From Phaseolus vulgaris (lineage: Eukaryota; Streptophyta; Magnoliopsida; Fabales; Fabaceae): DNA of 64,000 nucleotides. The DNA lies in assembly GCF_000499845.2 (NCBI RefSeq), contig NC_023758.2, positions 7,231,665 through 7,295,664 of the forward strand. The letters run 5' to 3'. Made by a program: the position numbers and the translations under genes. Shown in pieces: positions 62,961-64,000 of this stretch. Every line of letters starts with the position of its first letter. The stretch's first letter is position 1. The notes under the pieces are model-generated. The model saw nothing but the letters and a program-made list of their open reading frames with translations. It was not told the origin of the DNA and did no database searches.

Positions 62961-63430
62961 TTGACAGAAAGAGAAAAGAAAAAAAAAATATTTTATTAAT
63001 AAAAAAATTTCACACATTATTGAGTACTCTATTTATATAACACCTAAAAAGATAAAAAAAAATAAAAATAATAAATACTAATAAAGTAGTTATAACTGAT
63101 AAAATAGTTATAATTGTTTAGCTATAACTGATAAAACAGTTATAACTTGATAAAATATAAAATAGTTACAACTAAAAATCTAACATATTATATGAGATAT
63201 TTATCATTTAATAGCGTTCCACAAGTTGAAGCATGTATATCTTTCATGTTCAACCTGGATAAGTTATCACGAAATAATTGAGGATGTAGATGTTTGGTCA
63301 ACATATCAGTCACTTATTAGAAGAAGAAATTGTAATTAAATGAATGAGACCTTCTTAAAGTTTAATCCGAACGAAATGACAATCAATTTCAATCTGTTTC
63401 GTTCTCGGCAAAAGGCATTGGTGGTGAGGT
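62961..63430 (-). mobile_element. Ty1/copia 3' fragment: RNase H end plus LTR
   Basis: On the minus strand, about 63430-63215 encodes the end of a copia RNase H domain across frameshifts and stops: NHIHLTTNAFC, then RTKQIEIDCHFVRIKL, then TDMLTKHLHPQLFRDNLS and LNMKDIHAST. An LTR-like segment starting TGTTAGATTTTTAGTTGTAA at 63185 continues to about 62961 and contains tandem TAACTGATAAAA/TAGTTATAACTG subrepeats. The partner LTR would lie beyond the window or is lost. It is inactive. Confidence 0.7.
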
Positions 63431-63808
63431 GAATGTGGTTAAGTATCTGCTGGCCGTGGCCCCTGTGCTGGTCCTCTGTAACTGACTGGTTGGGGTATAG
63501 ACTGATTGAGAGCCATGGTGTATACTATGAAGGGATGTGGGTCTGTGATTGTTGGAACTGCTAGTAGGAGCTTTTAGATGCTGTGAAGGGGACGCCGTTG
63601 TAGGTTTATTCGTGTAGATCCAATATGGCAGTGTTGGTGCTAATTGGTGCCGAGAAGGGGACTCACAGTGTACCCGATAGGTACTAATTGGTGCATATTC
63701 AGCGTTGCATGAACTCTTTGTGGGATTACTAGCGGGTTGTGTGGGCCAATTTGGATGGGTTGAGGTGCTCTTCTGGCACGACAAGAGTATCCTAGTAGGT
63801 GTATACAA
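63389..63808 (-). CDS. Pro/Ser/Thr-rich open frame of unknown identity
   Basis: A 139-codon frame is rich in Pro, Ser, Thr and His (for example TSSSNNHRPTSLHS). It overlaps the copia RNase H fragment in a different frame at its 3' end. The base composition is less AT-rich than the surroundings from 63430 to the window edge, so this is foreign sequence joined to the copia fragment. It may be a linker or gag-like part of another retroelement, or noncoding. I see no domain. Confidence 0.25.
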   Translation of the reverse strand: MYTPTRILLSCQKSTSTHPNWPTQPASNPTKSSCNAEYAPISTYRVHCESPSRHQLAPTLPYWIYTNKPTTASPSQHLKAPTSSSNNHRPTSLHSIHHGSQSVYTPTSQLQRTSTGATASRYLTTFTSPPMPFAENETD

Positions 63809-64000
63809 GCTGATGCAGGTTTTAACTATCTAAATGAAGACTATAAGCAGGAAAGGAGGGTGTTTGTTGGTTGTGTTGGATGCTTATCAGCCAAGGAGTC
63901 TGGAAGGAATTGATATGCTGGAATGGAAGGGAAGCACATATTGATGTTGTGTAGTTATGTGTAAGTAATTGGCTGTTGCTATATTTACGTGTGCTTCTCA
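63809..64000. other. less AT-rich sequence at the window edge, unidentified
   Basis: It continues the compositionally distinct block that begins near 63430 and could be LTR or leader of a retroelement extending past the window. No motif allows a call. Confidence 0.35.

Noticed and set aside
1..64000. tRNA genes, rRNA, CRISPR arrays, known miRNA hairpins
   Set aside because: I looked for T-loop words such as GGTTCGAAT and for conserved plant miRNA sequences that I know and found none in a credible context. CRISPR is not expected in a plant nuclear genome, and no spaced repeats of that kind occur.

Overview
The window is plant nuclear DNA, very AT-rich, with two intron-containing genes set in a large amount of degraded transposable-element sequence. 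The NRT1.1-type transporter, the plant-type ORP gene and the TRIM and CACTA-like repeat families together point to a dicot, most likely a phaseoloid legume such as Phaseolus or Vigna. The species cannot be fixed from the sequence alone.

Layout. 1-28.3 kb holds no convincing protein-coding gene. It contains five copies of one palindromic CACTA-derived MITE (6.15, 13.24, 22.2, 24.25 and 27.28 kb), a TIR element of about 1.7 kb inserted into the tail of one of them (13.6-15.3 kb), a decayed Mutator-like element with a transposase relic (24.75-26.26 kb), and a 0.4-kb tandem duplication followed by a 36-bp minisatellite (9.26-10.22 kb). A few less AT-rich stretches (7.4-8.5, 10.8-13.2, 17.65-18.05 and 21.1-22.0 kb) might be low-copy or transcribed.

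28.8-38.7 kb (+) is a complete oxysterol-binding-protein-related gene (ORP): ten coding exons, 767 residues, with a PH domain, a coiled coil, an acidic FFAT-like motif and a sterol/phosphoinositide transfer domain, plus an intron in the 3' UTR. 41.07-45.07 kb (-) is a complete nitrate/peptide transporter of the NPF6 (NRT1.1/CHL1) type: five exons, 586 residues. It keeps the ExxER proton-coupling motif, the phospho-switch threonine at exactly position 101 and the nitrate-binding histidine. The two genes are convergent, about 2.3 kb apart. They are unrelated in function: one is membrane-contact lipid exchange, the other plasma-membrane nitrate uptake and sensing.

45.1-64 kb is again gene-free. 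In order it holds a tandem TRIM with three LTR copies (48.1-48.5), a LINE 3' fragment (48.7-49.4, -), a short internally deleted Ty1/copia element with both LTRs (49.4-50.77, +), a non-autonomous CACTA-like element made of repeated ACACCGGTT palindromes (50.86-52.25), a copia element with tiny LTRs, gag, RT and RNase H relics and a probable insertion (57.86-61.15, -), two related MITEs in series sharing a 9-10 bp target site (61.6-62.41), and a third copia RNase H/LTR fragment (about 62.96-63.43, -) running into a Pro/Ser/Thr-rich reading frame at the right edge.

All exon junctions were set by hand from GT/AG signals, reading frame and family conservation. The retroelement calls rest on recognisable protein motifs and on direct-repeat or TIR pairs read by eye. 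No database search was run.
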